Origin: Streptomyces plumbidurans
Lineage (GTDB): Bacteria; Actinomycetota; Actinomycetes; Streptomycetales; Streptomycetaceae
Reading direction: 5' to 3'
NCBI RefSeq assembly: GCF_019857225.1
Contig: NZ_JAFJSY010000006.1
Location: forward strand, 62,001-126,000
Length of the DNA stretch: 64,000 nt
Below are positions 22,716-31,240 of the stretch, piece by piece. Under the pieces are notes generated by a model. The model saw nothing but the letters and a program-made list of their open reading frames with translations, was not told where the DNA came from and did no database searches. The stretch's first letter is position 1. Each line of letters starts with the position of its first letter. The position numbers and the translations under genes are program-made.

Positions 22716-23313
22716 CGTGGTACCGCTGCTCCTGCCAGGGGTTGCCGCGGGCGTGGTAGCCGTTCTGCTCCCAGAAGCCGGGCTCGTCGTGGTCGAGGAG
22801 CGTGAGGCCCGCGATCCACTTGGCGCTCTTCCAGAAGTACAGATGCGGCACCAGGAGCCGGGCGGGCCCGCCGTGCTCGGCGGGCAGCGGCCGCCTGTCG
22901 TACTCCCAGGCGATCCAGGCACGTCCCCCGGTCAGGTCCGCGAGCGGCAGGCTCGCCGTGTACCCGGTGTGGGAGTGGGCCACGGCATGGGTGGCGGACT
23001 CATGGGGCCGCACCACATCGAGGAAGGCGTCCAGCGACACCCCCGCGAAGCGCACCCCGAACTTCGACCAGCCCGTCACACAGTGGATGTCGCCCTCGTA
23101 CGCCGACTCCGGCAGCGCGTGCGCCTGCTCCCAGTCCCAGGTCCGCGACCGCTCCACGAGCCCGTCGACGCGGAAGGTCCAGTCGGCGGGCGCCAGTTCG
23201 GGGGTGACCTCCGCGGACAGGACGGGCCAGTCGTCGCCCGCGTCGTACTGGCCGGGCGGCAGACCCGGTTGATGGACGCGGGGGCGTCCGGTGAAGCCTC
23301 GGGTGACGTTCAT
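22708..23313 (-). CDS. Sulfite-oxidase-like molybdopterin-dependent oxidoreductase
   Basis: The 201-residue protein is a minimal SUOX-fold domain: the molybdenum-ligating cysteine is Cys78 in DIHCVTGWSKFG, with VSLDAFLDVVRPHESATHAV and VPHLYFWKSAKWIAGLTLLD behind it, as in YedY/MsrP-like proteins. There is no Tat signal, haem domain or dimerisation domain, so it is a cytoplasmic short form. It is coupled to the FAD reductase by overlap. The substrate may be an S- or N-oxide; the reaction is not known. Confidence 0.92.
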   Translation of the reverse strand: MNVTRGFTGRPRVHQPGLPPGQYDAGDDWPVLSAEVTPELAPADWTFRVDGLVERSRTWDWEQAHALPESAYEGDIHCVTGWSKFGVRFAGVSLDAFLDVVRPHESATHAVAHSHTGYTASLPLADLTGGRAWIAWEYDRRPLPAEHGGPARLLVPHLYFWKSAKWIAGLTLLDHDEPGFWEQNGYHARGNPWQEQRYHGD

Positions 23314-23509
23314 GGAGATCCAGCGGGAGGGAGGCGATTGGTTACGTCTTCAACCGTACGTGCTCGCCGGCCGTGCTCATGCCCGGGGCCGCCGGCATCC
23401 GGGCAGCGCTCATGAACGCCGTATGAAGATCAGGAGCCCCGGGAATAGCCGGCCGCCGATCACCCTTGCTGACTGTTGCCGTCGTCGACAGCGAAGGAGT
23501 GTGAGAGAC

Positions 23510-24430
23510 ATGCCCAAGGCGTACGTCTTCACGCGCAACGGCGGGCCCGAGGTGGAGGCCCTGATCGAGGTGGAGCGGCCGGTTCCGGGAGCCGGCCAGG
23601 TGCTGGTCGCGGTGCGCGCCGCGGGCGTGAACCCCGTGGACTGGAAGCTGCGCAACGGATTCCGGCGCCCGGGCGACACCGGGGAGCGCGCGTTCCCCGC
23701 CTATCTGGGCAGCGAGGTGTCGGGCGTCGTCGAGGCGGTCGGCGACGGGGTCGAGGGGTTCGCCGCCGGGGACGAGGTCTTCGGGCAGCCGGTGGTCGGC
23801 GGGTACTCCGAGTACGCCTTGCTCCCGGTCGGCTTCACCGCCCACAAGCCGGCGGCCGTGTCCTTCACCGACGCCGCCACCCTGCCCGTCGCGGGGGCGA
23901 CAGCGTACGACGGGATCCACCAGCTCGACCTGCCGGCCGGCGCGACCGTGCTCGTCACCGGCGCGGGCGGCGGTGTCGGCGTCGCGGCGGTGCAGATCGC
24001 CCGCACACTCGGCCTGCGCGTCGTGGGAGTCGCGAGCGAGGCCAAGAAGGACCTGATCGAGTCCCTCGGCGCCGTGCACGTGCCCTCCGGAGAGGGCTGG
24101 ACCGCGCGTGTGCCGGAGGGCGTCGACGGCGTGTACGACCTCGTCGGCGGCGCCGTCGTCACCGAGGCCGCGACCCTGCTCGCCGACCGGACGAAGCTCG
24201 TCACGGCCGCGGCGTCGCCCGACGAGGTGCGGGCACTCGGCGGCGCCCGCGTGGCCCGGGTCCGCACCCCTGAGCGGCTGGCGGAGGTGGCCGACCTGGT
24301 GGCGACGGGCGGCCTGGACCCGCAGGTGACGCGGACCTTCCCCCTGGACCGGGCCGGAGAGGCGCTGCGCACTGTCGAGGACGGCCACGCCCGCGGCAAG
24401 ATCGTGATCGTCCCGGAGAACGCCGCATGA
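23510..24430 (+). CDS. NADPH:quinone reductase-like zinc-free medium-chain dehydrogenase
   Basis: The 306-residue protein shows the MDR two-domain layout: a GroES-like N-terminus (GAGQVLVAVRAAGVNPVDWK), then a Rossmann domain with VLVTGAGGGVGVAAVQIA. No zinc-binding Cys/His set is present, as in QOR/zeta-crystallin enzymes. It would reduce quinones or enones with NADPH. ATG 23510 follows AAGGAGTG. The stop overlaps the GNAT start by ATGA, making a two-gene operon. It lies divergent from the sulfite-oxidase-like gene. Confidence 0.92.
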   Translation: MPKAYVFTRNGGPEVEALIEVERPVPGAGQVLVAVRAAGVNPVDWKLRNGFRRPGDTGERAFPAYLGSEVSGVVEAVGDGVEGFAAGDEVFGQPVVGGYSEYALLPVGFTAHKPAAVSFTDAATLPVAGATAYDGIHQLDLPAGATVLVTGAGGGVGVAAVQIARTLGLRVVGVASEAKKDLIESLGAVHVPSGEGWTARVPEGVDGVYDLVGGAVVTEAATLLADRTKLVTAAASPDEVRALGGARVARVRTPERLAEVADLVATGGLDPQVTRTFPLDRAGEALRTVEDGHARGKIVIVPENAA

Positions 24431-25137
24431 GCCACGTCCTCGACCACCCCGCCCTGGCCTCCCTGACCGGCCCGCACGCGCACTTCGCCGAGCGTCGCGG
24501 CCGGGTGCTGCGCTACCCCGTCGACGTGACGCCGTGGCAGGCACTGCCCGAGGAGCCCGACGCCGACGACTGGGCCGACCTCGCGGCGCTCGCGGGACCC
24601 GGTGCCGACGTGCCGCTGCTCGGCTTCCGCGGGGAGGTCCCGCCGGACTGGGAGATCACCTTCCGGATCGAGGGCGTGCAGTACGTCGACGACGGCCTGG
24701 CCGCCGCCCCCGAGCCGGAGGCGGTCCGCCTCGGCCCCGACGACGTCCCCGAGATGCTCGACCTGGTCGAACGCACCCGGCCCGGACCCTTCCTGCCCCG
24801 CACCATCGAACTCGGCACCTACCTGGGCATCCGCCGGGGCGGCGCCCTGATCGCCATGGCGGGGGAGCGGCTGCATCCGCCGGGCTGGACCGAGATCAGC
24901 GCCGTCTGCACCGACCCCGCGTACCGCGGCGAGGGCCTGGGCACCCGGCTGATCCTTGCCGTCGCCCACGGCATCCGCGAGCGCGGCGAGACGCCGTTCC
25001 TGCACACCGGCGCCGGCAACACGAGCGCCATCCGGCTCTACGAGTCCCTCGGCTTCCGGCTGCGCCGCACCACGGCGTTCATGTCCGCCCGCGCACCCGA
25101 ACACCTCACGGACGAACGGGTGGTGGCCGTTTACTGA
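24427..25137 (+). CDS. GNAT-family N-acetyltransferase
   Basis: The 236-residue protein has an N-terminal non-GNAT segment (1-90) and a C-terminal acetyltransferase fold: motif A is VCTDPAYRGEGLGTRLILAV with the pyrophosphate loop RGEGLGT, and motif B is NTSAIRLYESLGFRLRRTTA. It transfers acetyl from acetyl-CoA to an unknown amine. ATG 24427 overlaps the quinone reductase stop by 4 bp. Its 3' end overlaps the convergent MarR gene by 7 bp. Confidence 0.92.
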   Translation: MSHVLDHPALASLTGPHAHFAERRGRVLRYPVDVTPWQALPEEPDADDWADLAALAGPGADVPLLGFRGEVPPDWEITFRIEGVQYVDDGLAAAPEPEAVRLGPDDVPEMLDLVERTRPGPFLPRTIELGTYLGIRRGGALIAMAGERLHPPGWTEISAVCTDPAYRGEGLGTRLILAVAHGIRERGETPFLHTGAGNTSAIRLYESLGFRLRRTTAFMSARAPEHLTDERVVAVY

Positions 25138-25625
25138 TCGGCCTCCTGCTCCTGATCGGCTTCCTGTTCCTGATCGGTTTCCTGGTCGTCGTCGCCGTAG
25201 CCCTCGGGGGGCCACGCGTTGTAGCGCACGAGATAGGCGGCGAACCGCTCCAGGTCCTCCGCCGGCCAGTGCGCCAGCCGCTCCCGGAAGGCGGTGCGGC
25301 GGCTCTCGGTGACCTGCGCGAGGATCCGGCGGCCCGTGCCGGTCAGGTGCAGGACCTGCACGCGATGGTCCTCCGGGTCCACCCGGCGCTCGATCAGGCG
25401 GGCCCGCTCGAGCGCCGCCACCTGGCGGCTGACCGTGGACTTGTCCAGGGCGTAGTGCGCCGCGAGGTCGGTCGCCCGGCAGCCACCGCTCTCCTCCAGA
25501 TGCCCGAGCAGGGTGTACGAGACCAGTGACAGCTCGGGGTGCATACGGCCCGCCGAGGCACGCGCGCGCCGGGCGAAGGCCGTCATCTCGCGCTGGATCG
25601 TCTCCACCGCTTCGTCTGCTTCCAC
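25131..25625 (-). CDS. MarR-family transcriptional regulator
   Basis: The 164-residue protein has a MarR winged helix at about 45-110 (LAAHYALDKSTVSRQVAALE, then RRVDPEDHRVQVLHLTGTGR wing). Its C-terminal tail DDDQETDQEQEADQEQEADQ is an acidic tandem repeat, probably disordered. It faces away from the membrane protein gene at 25740; the palindrome at 25669-25683 in the shared region is the probable operator for both. The effector is likely a hydrophobic or phenolic compound, as is usual for the family. Confidence 0.93.
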   Translation of the reverse strand: MEADEAVETIQREMTAFARRARASAGRMHPELSLVSYTLLGHLEESGGCRATDLAAHYALDKSTVSRQVAALERARLIERRVDPEDHRVQVLHLTGTGRRILAQVTESRRTAFRERLAHWPAEDLERFAAYLVRYNAWPPEGYGDDDQETDQEQEADQEQEADQ

Positions 25626-25668
25626 CGGACCTCCTCACTCGGCACGGAATATCACTCGACCCGGCTTG

Positions 25669-25700
25669 GTTGTATAGTACAACTTGAATGAGAGTTGTAT
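25669..25700. promoter_or_regulatory. Probable MarR operator: palindrome plus half-site
   Basis: GTTGTA-TAG-TACAAC (25669-25683) is a perfect 15 bp palindrome in an AT-rich patch, and the half-site GTTGTAT recurs at 25694-25700. It lies 44 bp before the MarR start and 57 bp before the divergent membrane protein gene. Confidence 0.75.
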
Positions 25701-25739
25701 AAGCCAACTACCTGTCCAGTCGTCTGGAGGTTGCGAACG

Positions 25740-26867
25740 ATGAGGTCGCCGGCCCTTCGTCATGTGATCACGCACCTGATCACCCCGCTGCTGATGTGCA
25801 TCGGCATGGGACTCGCGTACATGGGGGCGTTCGTGACACCGGCGCCCCACCACCTGCCCGTCGCCGTCGTCGGCTCCGGCCCGCAGGTGAAGGTGTTCGC
25901 GCAGACCGTCAAGGACGAGGCGGGGGACAAGCTCGACGTCCGTACCGTCGCCACCCGCTCCGACGCCGTCCACCTGCTCGACTCCCGCGCCATCACCGGC
26001 GCCTACGTGCCCGGCGCGAAGACACCGGAGCTCGTCGTCGCCTCCGCCGCCTCCGACATGGACGCCACCGCGGTCGAGAAGGTCTTCACCCCCGTCGCCG
26101 CCGAGCAGGGCGCGGCCCTGAAGGTCACCGACGTGGCCGCACCCGTCGACGACGACCCCACCGGGCAGGGCCTGTTCTTCCTGCTGATCGCGCTGAGCAT
26201 CGGCTCCTACGCCTCCGTCGCCGCGCTCGGCGCCGCCGGCGGCACCCTGCCGATGCGGATCCGCGCCCTGCTCGCGCTCGGCGTCTCCGCCGTCGTCAGC
26301 GGCATCGGCGCGCTGCTCGCCGGGCCCGTCTTCCACCTTGCCCACCACGACCTGGCGAACCTGTGGGGCATGGCCTGGCTGTACTCCGCCGGCATCCTCT
26401 TCGTCGGCGTGGGCCTGCACACCTTCCTCAAGCGCTGGACCACGCTCGCCATGATGGTGCTGTTCGTGATGCTCAACTTCACCAGCTCCGGCGGGTTGTT
26501 CCGGCCCGACCTGCAGAACGGCTTCTTCGGCACCCTGCACGCCTTCTGGAACGGCGCCGGCTTCGTCGAGGGCGCCCGCAGCCTGCTCTACTTCGGCGGC
26601 GACGGCCTCACCCGCAACGTATGGACGCTTGCGGCATGGCTGCTGCTCGGGCTCGCCGTCACGGGGATCGCTGCGGCCTACGAGCGGTCCAGGGCAAGGG
26701 CCGCGGGCACCGCTGCGGCACCCGTGAGCGCACCCGAGGAGACCGTCGTGGCCGACGCGACCGCGACGGCGGAGGAGGGGGCCTCGACGGCGAAGGAGGG
26801 GGCCTCGACGGCGGAGGAAGGGTCCGCGACAGCGGAGGAAGAGGTCGAGGAGACGGTCGGCGTGTGA
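25740..26867 (+). CDS. Membrane protein, YhgE/ABC-2 permease-like
   Basis: The 375-residue protein has one N-terminal membrane helix (about 12-32), an extracytoplasmic domain of about 110 residues (VAVVGSGPQVKVFAQTVKDE), then five or so helices from about 140 to 325 (LFFLLIALSIGSYASVAALG and on). This 1+5 layout is that of YhgE/Pip-like and ABC-2 type permeases. The C-terminal tail is made of TAEEGAS/STAKEGA repeats. ATG 25740 follows GGAGG. It is divergent from, and probably repressed by, the MarR protein; an export role is inferred. Confidence 0.88.
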   Translation: MRSPALRHVITHLITPLLMCIGMGLAYMGAFVTPAPHHLPVAVVGSGPQVKVFAQTVKDEAGDKLDVRTVATRSDAVHLLDSRAITGAYVPGAKTPELVVASAASDMDATAVEKVFTPVAAEQGAALKVTDVAAPVDDDPTGQGLFFLLIALSIGSYASVAALGAAGGTLPMRIRALLALGVSAVVSGIGALLAGPVFHLAHHDLANLWGMAWLYSAGILFVGVGLHTFLKRWTTLAMMVLFVMLNFTSSGGLFRPDLQNGFFGTLHAFWNGAGFVEGARSLLYFGGDGLTRNVWTLAAWLLLGLAVTGIAAAYERSRARAAGTAAAPVSAPEETVVADATATAEEGASTAKEGASTAEEGSATAEEEVEETVGV

Positions 26868-27039
26868 CGTCCGGTACTGTGGCCGTCCGGCCGTGGAACG
26901 CCCCGGCCCCGGAGACCGAGGAGGTGAGACCCATTTCCGCAACACGCAGGTCGGGTGCTCTCCCCACCGGTCAGGCGTGTCACCGTCCGTAGGTGACCGC
27001 GAGAGCGCCCTTCGACTCACCGAAAGGCTCTCGGCCCTC

Positions 27040-27849
27040 ATGCCTCCATTGTCTCCTTCTCCTTCCTTCCCGTCGTCGCCGTCCACCCGTGACTCCGTCG
27101 TCGCCGCGCTGCGCGCCGCGGGCTGTGTCTTCGCCGAGGACGAGGCGGAGTTGATCCTCGACGCCGCCCGCACACCCGAGGAACTGGCCGCCCTGGTCGA
27201 CCGCCGGGCCGCCGGGGTTCCGCTCGAAGTCGTCGTCGGCTGGGCGGAGTTCCGCGGACTGCGCATCACCGTAGAGCCCGGCGTCTTCGTGCCCCGCCGC
27301 CGTACCGAGTTCCTCGTCGAACAGGCCCTCGCCCAAGTCCCGGACGCCTCCGTCGTGGTGGACCTGTGCTGCGGTTCGGGCGCGGTCGGCGCGGCGCTGG
27401 CCCGAGCGCTCGGGCCCGTGGAACTGCACGCCGCCGACCTCGACCCGGCCGCCGTCCGCTGCGCCCGCCGCAACATCGACGGCCACGTCCACCAGGGCGA
27501 CCTCTTCGACGCGCTGCCGGACGACCTGCGCGGCCGTATAGACATCCTCGCCGCCAACGTCCCCTACGTCCCCACGGACCAGGTCGACCTGCTCCCGGCG
27601 GAGGCCCGCGACCACGAACCCCTGTCCGCCCTCGACGGCGGGCCCGACGGCCTGGACACCCTCCGCCGAGTAGCCGCTGAGGCCCCCCAATGGCTGGCCC
27701 CAGGCGGCTGCGTCCTCGTGGAGACAAGCGAACGCCAGGCCCCGACAGCCCTCGACGCCTTCGCCACCGGCGGGTTGAGGACGCGCCTCGCGGTTTCGGA
27801 GGAGCTGTACGCCAATGTCGTGATGGGGGTCAGGGGGCTTGACCAGTAA
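27040..27849 (+). CDS. PrmC/HemK-related protein-glutamine methyltransferase-like enzyme
   Basis: The 269-residue protein has an N-terminal helical domain and a SAM-binding core (VVVDLCCGSGAVGAALA, about 106-122), preceded by VPRRRTEFLVEQAL, a clear PrmC feature. The catalytic NPPY is NVPY (173-176), which occurs in a PrmC-related subgroup of unsettled substrate. True PrmC methylates the GGQ glutamine of release factors; this one may modify another protein or be a paralogue. ATG 27040 follows GAAAGG. A 172 bp gap separates it from the membrane protein gene, with no clear signal. Confidence 0.88.
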   Translation: MPPLSPSPSFPSSPSTRDSVVAALRAAGCVFAEDEAELILDAARTPEELAALVDRRAAGVPLEVVVGWAEFRGLRITVEPGVFVPRRRTEFLVEQALAQVPDASVVVDLCCGSGAVGAALARALGPVELHAADLDPAAVRCARRNIDGHVHQGDLFDALPDDLRGRIDILAANVPYVPTDQVDLLPAEARDHEPLSALDGGPDGLDTLRRVAAEAPQWLAPGGCVLVETSERQAPTALDAFATGGLRTRLAVSEELYANVVMGVRGLDQ

Positions 27850-28074
27850 GGGGGCGGGGTGCGGCGTGGGCGTCTGTTCTGGTGGGCCGCGGTGCAGAGC
27901 GGACTGTCTTACTCGGCCGCGGTGCCGGTGGCGCGGGGCATGGTGTCCTGACCGGTCGCAGTGCCAGGAGCGGGGTCGATCGTCTTGATCGGACGTGACC
28001 CTGGGGATGGAGCCGACCGCCCTGACTGCCGTGGCGCCGGGACGCAAAGCCGATTGCCCCGACCGACCGCTACG

Positions 28075-28785
28075 TCAGGTGGTCGCGCCGTTGTCCGACG
28101 GGCTCGCCGACGGGGCGGGCAGGCGCCAGTTGCGGTGGCCCGGGAACTTGTTGGGGCCGTCTCCGCGGCCGCCCTTGTCGCCGGGGCGCTTGTTGTTCCA
28201 GGTGCCGGTCAGTGCGTGGGTCGCGGTCCTGGTGCCGTTGTCGGAGCGGGTGCCGATGAGGAAGGCGGTGTCGCCCTTCTTGAGGCCGTCGGCGCCGGAG
28301 CCCTTCGTGCCGTTGTGCAGCACGGTGGTGTCCGAGTTCACGGTCCACGTCCACTGGGCGCCGTCGTCGCTCTTGACGGTGACTTGGTCGCCGTCGGTCT
28401 TCTCGACGGTGCCGCGCTGCCAGGTCCGTACGATCCACTTGCCGGTGTCCTGGTCCTTGACCGTGGCCTCGCCGTGCACGCCCATACCGCCGGCGCCGAA
28501 CCACCGCCCGCCGTGCCGGTCACCCGGTCCGTGCGGGGACGGCGACGCGGATCCGGAGGCGGAAGGCGTGGCCCCCTGGCCCGAGTTGCCCGAGGTGGCG
28601 GCGTAGGCGACGGTGCCGCCGAGGGCGAGGACGACGACCGTGGAGGCCGCGATCACGGCACGCGAGCGGCGGGACGGCCGGCGCCACGACCGCGGCGCGC
28701 GGTCCGCCCCTCCGGGACCCGTCATCACTTCCATGTCCGGTGAGGTCCCGTTCCCGGCAGTGGGTTCCTGGTCCGGCTCGTGCAT
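28075..28785 (-). CDS. Membrane-anchored protein with exported DUF5666-like domain
   Basis: The 236-residue protein has a cytoplasmic N-terminus (about 1-42), one membrane helix (AVIAASTVVVLALGGTVAYA), a Ser/Gly-rich linker (SASGSASPSPHGPGDRHGG) and an extracellular beta-rich domain (GTVEKTDGDQVTVKSDDGAQ, DTTVLHNGTKGSGADGLKKG). The pattern of a permissive beta-barrel with T-V-T-x-K-S repeats resembles DUF5666-like proteins. Function unknown. ATG 28785 follows GGGAGCGA. The 225 bp on its 3' side, up to the convergent methyltransferase gene, contains no gene or clear hairpin. Confidence 0.85.
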   Translation of the reverse strand: MHEPDQEPTAGNGTSPDMEVMTGPGGADRAPRSWRRPSRRSRAVIAASTVVVLALGGTVAYAATSGNSGQGATPSASGSASPSPHGPGDRHGGRWFGAGGMGVHGEATVKDQDTGKWIVRTWQRGTVEKTDGDQVTVKSDDGAQWTWTVNSDTTVLHNGTKGSGADGLKKGDTAFLIGTRSDNGTRTATHALTGTWNNKRPGDKGGRGDGPNKFPGHRNWRLPAPSASPSDNGATT

Positions 28786-28866
28786 CACGGCTCGCTCCCA
28801 TCGGCCACGGCCACGGCATCCGCATGCCATGCCTACCTGTGATTGTCGAATGAGGACGATAAAGAG

Positions 28867-28883
28867 CAGGTAATCAGTACCTG
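28867..28883 (-). terminator. Short hairpin after the phosphatase gene
   Basis: CAGGTA (28867-28872) and TACCTG (28878-28883) pair around ATCAG; on the minus strand it is followed by CTCTTTATC. It begins 11 bp past the stop of the minus-strand phosphatase gene. The stem is short, so confidence is moderate. Confidence 0.45.
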
Positions 28884-28893
28884 TGAATCCGGC

Positions 28894-30963
28894 TCACCGG
28901 CACGTCTTCTGCACCCGCGCGATGAGCAGCGCCACGTCGTCGGAGTTGTCGGGCTGGTGCAGCGTGCGCAGCAGCAGGTCCGCGACCTCCTCCAAGGGAC
29001 GGTCGGGCCCTTCGAGCAGGGACAGCAGGGCGTCGAGGCGCTCGTCGAGCGGATGCTGCCGGGTCTCCACCAGACCGTCGGTGTACAGCACGAGACGGTC
29101 ACCCGGCTCCAGATCGACCGTAGTCGTGGAGAAGGCGACCCCGCCCACGCCCAGCGGCACGCCGGTGGGCAGTTCGAGCAGCTCAGGCGGCTGCCCGGGA
29201 CGCAGCCGGGCCGGCGGCAGATGGCCCGCGTTGGCGATCCGGCACTGCCGCAGCTCGGGGTCGTGGACGGCGTAGACACAGGTGGCGATGGAGTGGTCCA
29301 GGTCCTCGGTGATCCGGTCGAGGTGCTCCAGGAGGCGTGCCGGATCGAGGTCGAGCGAGGCCAGGGTGGTCGTCGCCGTGCGCAGCCGCCCCATGGTCGC
29401 CGCCGCGTTGATACCACTGCCCATCACGTCGCCCACCACCAGCGCCGTCTTGCCGCCGCCCAGCGGGATCACGTCGAACCAGTCGCCGCCGACCTCGGTG
29501 GTGCCGCCGGCCGGCTGGTAGCGGGAGGCGACCTCCAGGCCGCCGGTCACGGACGGATGGCTGGGCAGCAGGCTGCGCTGGAGGGTGAGGGCGGTGTTGC
29601 GGGCGTTCTGGTACCAGCGGGCGTTGTCGATCTGCACCGCGGCCCGGGACGCGAGTTCGCGGGCGAGCAGCAGGTCGTCCTCGCTGAACGGCAGCGGGTT
29701 GTTCGTGCGCTTGAGGTCGAGCGCGCCGAGCACCTCGCCGCGCGCGATCAGCGGCACCGCCAGATAGGAGTGGACGCCCGCGCGGGCCAGCTGCTCCGCC
29801 GCCTCGGGCGAGCGGGCGATCCGGGACAGATGCGCGGGCGCGACGTGCGGCACCATGACCGGACGGCCGGTGCGCACGCACTCGGTGACGAGCCGGTCGG
29901 GGCCGTAGCGGGCCACCTGCCCGGGCGGGTCGGCCGCCCGGAGCGCCTCCGGGGCGTCGTCCGCCTCTACGGCCAGGGCACGGATCACCGCGGACTCCGC
30001 GGGACCCAGACTGCTGCGTCTGCCCGCCACCACCGCGTCGAGCAGATCCACGGCGGCGATGTCGGCGAGCTCCGGCACGGCGACGTCGGCCAGTTCGCGG
30101 GCGGTGCGGTCCAGTTCCAGGGTGGTGCCGATCCGGGCGGAGGCGTCCGCGATGACCTGCAGCCGCCTGCGGGCGGCGTCCGCCTCCACGCCGGCCCGGT
30201 GCTGGTCGGTGATGTCCACGACCGAACCGGCCAGGCCCAGCACGGTGCCGACCGTGTCGTCCAGCCGGTACAGCGACATCGACCAGACGCGCTCGTTCTC
30301 CGGGTCGGCGTGGGTCCGCCCGACGGTCTGCTGGTCGACCAGGGGCCGCCCGGTCTCCAGCACCCGGCGCGCCGCCGTCTCGATCAGGTCGACGTCCAGA
30401 TGCGGCAGCACCTCGCGGATCGACCGGCCGACGTGGTCCTTGGCCGACAGCCCGTTGATCTGCTCCAGCGCGGGGTTCACGGAGACGAACCGCAGATCGG
30501 TGTTGAGGACGGCCAGGCCGATGGGGGACTGGGCGATCATGCGGGTGGACAGGGCCACGTCCCGTTCGAGGCGCCGTACGGTCGACCGGTCGGCGCACAG
30601 TCCCAGCGCGTAGACGTCGCCGTGGTCGTCGAGCAGGCGCATGTTGCGGAACTCGACGAGGCGGGTGGTGCCGTCCTTGCGCCGGATGGGGAAGGCGCCG
30701 GCCCAGCTCTGGCCGGTGAGCATGACGTCGGCGAAGAGCTTGATGACGAGGTCGAGGTGCTGTTCGTGCACCATGATCCGGGCGGCGTACTCGCCGAGCG
30801 CCTCGTGGGCCGGGTAGCCGAACAGCTGCTCCGCCTGCGGGCTCCACAGCACGACGCGTCCCTCGGCGTCCAGCACCACCGAGGCCATGCCGAGCACGTC
30901 GAGCAGCCCGCTCGGCCGTACGGACTCCTCGCCCCCGGCCGCCGGAAACTCTGGTGCACTCAT
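28894..30963 (-). CDS. PAS-PAS-GAF-PP2C (SpoIIE/RsbU-type) phosphatase
   Basis: The 689-residue protein carries two PAS domains (GLLDVLGMASVVLDAEGRVV and MIAQSPIGLAVLNTDLRFVS), a GAF domain (about 280-430, VHSYLAVPLIARGEVLGALD) and a C-terminal PP2C_SIG phosphatase (about 455-685) with EVGGDWFDVIPLGGGKTALV, VVGDVMGSGINAAATMG and GDRLVLYTDGLVE. The metal-binding aspartates are all present. It would dephosphorylate an anti-anti-sigma factor in response to a bound signal. No kinase partner is adjacent. ATG 30963 is my choice; an in-frame GTG 33 bp upstream is possible. Confidence 0.93.
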   Translation of the reverse strand: MSAPEFPAAGGEESVRPSGLLDVLGMASVVLDAEGRVVLWSPQAEQLFGYPAHEALGEYAARIMVHEQHLDLVIKLFADVMLTGQSWAGAFPIRRKDGTTRLVEFRNMRLLDDHGDVYALGLCADRSTVRRLERDVALSTRMIAQSPIGLAVLNTDLRFVSVNPALEQINGLSAKDHVGRSIREVLPHLDVDLIETAARRVLETGRPLVDQQTVGRTHADPENERVWSMSLYRLDDTVGTVLGLAGSVVDITDQHRAGVEADAARRRLQVIADASARIGTTLELDRTARELADVAVPELADIAAVDLLDAVVAGRRSSLGPAESAVIRALAVEADDAPEALRAADPPGQVARYGPDRLVTECVRTGRPVMVPHVAPAHLSRIARSPEAAEQLARAGVHSYLAVPLIARGEVLGALDLKRTNNPLPFSEDDLLLARELASRAAVQIDNARWYQNARNTALTLQRSLLPSHPSVTGGLEVASRYQPAGGTTEVGGDWFDVIPLGGGKTALVVGDVMGSGINAAATMGRLRTATTTLASLDLDPARLLEHLDRITEDLDHSIATCVYAVHDPELRQCRIANAGHLPPARLRPGQPPELLELPTGVPLGVGGVAFSTTTVDLEPGDRLVLYTDGLVETRQHPLDERLDALLSLLEGPDRPLEEVADLLLRTLHQPDNSDDVALLIARVQKTCR

Positions 30964-31240
30964 TCCACGCACCGCCTTCGCCCGTTCACGCGGCACGTCG
31001 TTCCCCCGTGCCGACTCCCCATGTTCTACCGCGCTCAATCGTCCCTGTGACGCCTCTGTCGCCCACCTCCACCATCCCTCAACACCTCCGGGGCCCTTGC
31101 CGGGAGCCGTCACGACACTACCCGGGACGCAGCGTCGCCGAGTCGAAAGCCTCCGTTACCGAGGTGGTCTGTACATGACCACCTGGCGTGGCCAGACTGA
31201 GCGCCGAAACCCGCCCCGCCCCCCACGGAGGAGCCCTTCC

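Noticed and set aside
22716..22922. N-terminal extension of the FAD reductase frame into the sulfite-oxidase-like gene
   Set aside because: The extension lies in the other gene's coding region; GTG 22715 gives a normal-length FNR domain.
27850..28074. Possible small RNA or terminator in the 225 bp convergent gap
   Set aside because: Only weak inverted repeats (for example CGATC/GATCG) were seen; nothing I can support.
28843..31050. Long plus-strand frame opposite the PAS-GAF-PP2C phosphatase
   Set aside because: Its translation is rich in Gly, Val, Gln, Arg without domain motifs, while the minus strand holds clear PAS, GAF and PP2C signatures.
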